Below are positions 7,621-7,796 of a stretch of DNA of 7,796 bases, in pieces. The translations under genes and the position numbers were made by a program. Position 1 is the stretch's first letter. Every line of letters begins with the position of its first letter. The DNA is from an uncultured Pseudorhodoferax sp. (GTDB lineage: Bacteria; Pseudomonadota; Gammaproteobacteria; Burkholderiales; Burkholderiaceae). The notes under the pieces were generated by a model. That model did not search any database. It had not been told where the DNA came from and saw nothing but the letters and a program-made list of their open reading frames with translations. The stretch is taken from positions 1 to 7,796 of the forward strand of contig CAJYRH010000140.1 in NCBI GenBank assembly GCA_913776795.1. Direction: 5' to 3'.

Positions 7621-7796
7621 AGCTTTCCTTGGACCAGGCCGCGAAAGCCGTACACGGTGCGGTCGCCGGCGAAATCCACCAGTTCCACGGTGCGCTGCTG
7701 GCCCGGCTCGAAGCGCACGGCCGTGCCGGAGGCGATGTTCAGCCGCATGCCGCGCGCAGCAATGCGGTCGAAGTCGAGCGCGCCGTTGGTCTCGGC
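7617..7796 (-). CDS. ureB: Urease beta subunit UreB, C-terminal 59 residues (5' end outside window)
   Basis: The frame runs from the right edge to TGA at 7619-7617 and reads [20 protein letters not shown], then [18 protein letters not shown] and a C-terminus [12 protein letters not shown], the conserved end of the small UreB subunit that packs on UreC in the urease trimer. The preceding residues and the start are beyond the window; the full family length is about 100 residues. The stop codon overlaps the ATG of the 29-codon ORF, and the AAGGA near the end of the gene can act as that ORF's Shine-Dalgarno. UreC follows 87 bases later. Confidence 0.96.
   Translation of the reverse strand, partial: AETNGALDFDRIAARGMRLNIASGTAVRFEPGQQRTVELVDFAGDRTVYGFRGLVQGKL
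7626..7630 (-). promoter_or_regulatory. Shine-Dalgarno (AAGGA) for the 29-codon ORF
   Basis: Located inside the last codons of ureB, 5 bases before the ATG at 7620. It is a better-placed site than those of ureE, ureF or ureG, which is the main reason to take the small ORF seriously. It also encodes part of the UreB C-terminus (GKL region), so it may be coincidental. Confidence 0.4.

Overview
The window is GC-rich (roughly two thirds G+C by eye) and carries most of a urease operon followed by a serine tRNA and two unrelated genes. The protein styles (a UreE with a long His-rich tail, an MltB_2-type lytic transglycosylase, a DFSAWFE-type transglutaminase-like protein) point to Betaproteobacteria, order Burkholderiales. 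A GC-rich intergenic palindrome that I recall as a dispersed element of Comamonadaceae suggests that family. This assignment is inference from recalled family patterns, not from a search.

All but one of the genes lie on the minus strand, so the operon is transcribed from right to left: ureB (3' end only, 7796-7617), a possible 29-codon coupling ORF (7620-7531), ureC (7529-5811), ureE (about 5714-5070), an unnamed SHOCT-domain gene (5005-4166), ureF (about 4160-3486) and ureG (3472-2810). Next come tRNA-Ser(UGA) (2792-2705), an MltB-type lipoprotein (2690-1395) and a transglutaminase-like protein (1278-466). At the left edge, on the plus strand and converging on the transglutaminase gene with only 4 bases between the stop codons, is the C-terminal part of a succinylglutamate desuccinylase/aspartoacylase-family enzyme. 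ureD and ureA are not in the window and would be expected beyond the right edge.

UreB and UreC are structural subunits of the nickel enzyme that hydrolyses urea. UreE delivers nickel. UreF and UreG, together with UreD outside the window, assemble the carbamylated-lysine/di-nickel centre. All metal and catalytic residues expected in UreC are present at a constant +5 offset from the Klebsiella numbering, so the enzyme looks functional.

The unusual parts are how the genes are joined. (1) The ureB-ureC spacer is a repeat-like palindrome that is also an open 29-codon ORF with its own Shine-Dalgarno; it starts on the ureB stop (ATGA) and ends one base before the ureC ATG, and the ureC Shine-Dalgarno lies in the palindrome and can be sequestered. 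(2) A SHOCT-domain gene of unknown function sits between ureE and ureF. (3) ureF has no ATG, GTG or TTG in a sensible place and seems to start at CTG next to the SHOCT gene's stop. (4) tRNA-Ser is packed between ureG (17 bases) and the mltB-like gene (14 bases). No stretch longer than 300 bases lacks a gene. No insertion sequence, CRISPR array, rRNA or integrase was seen.
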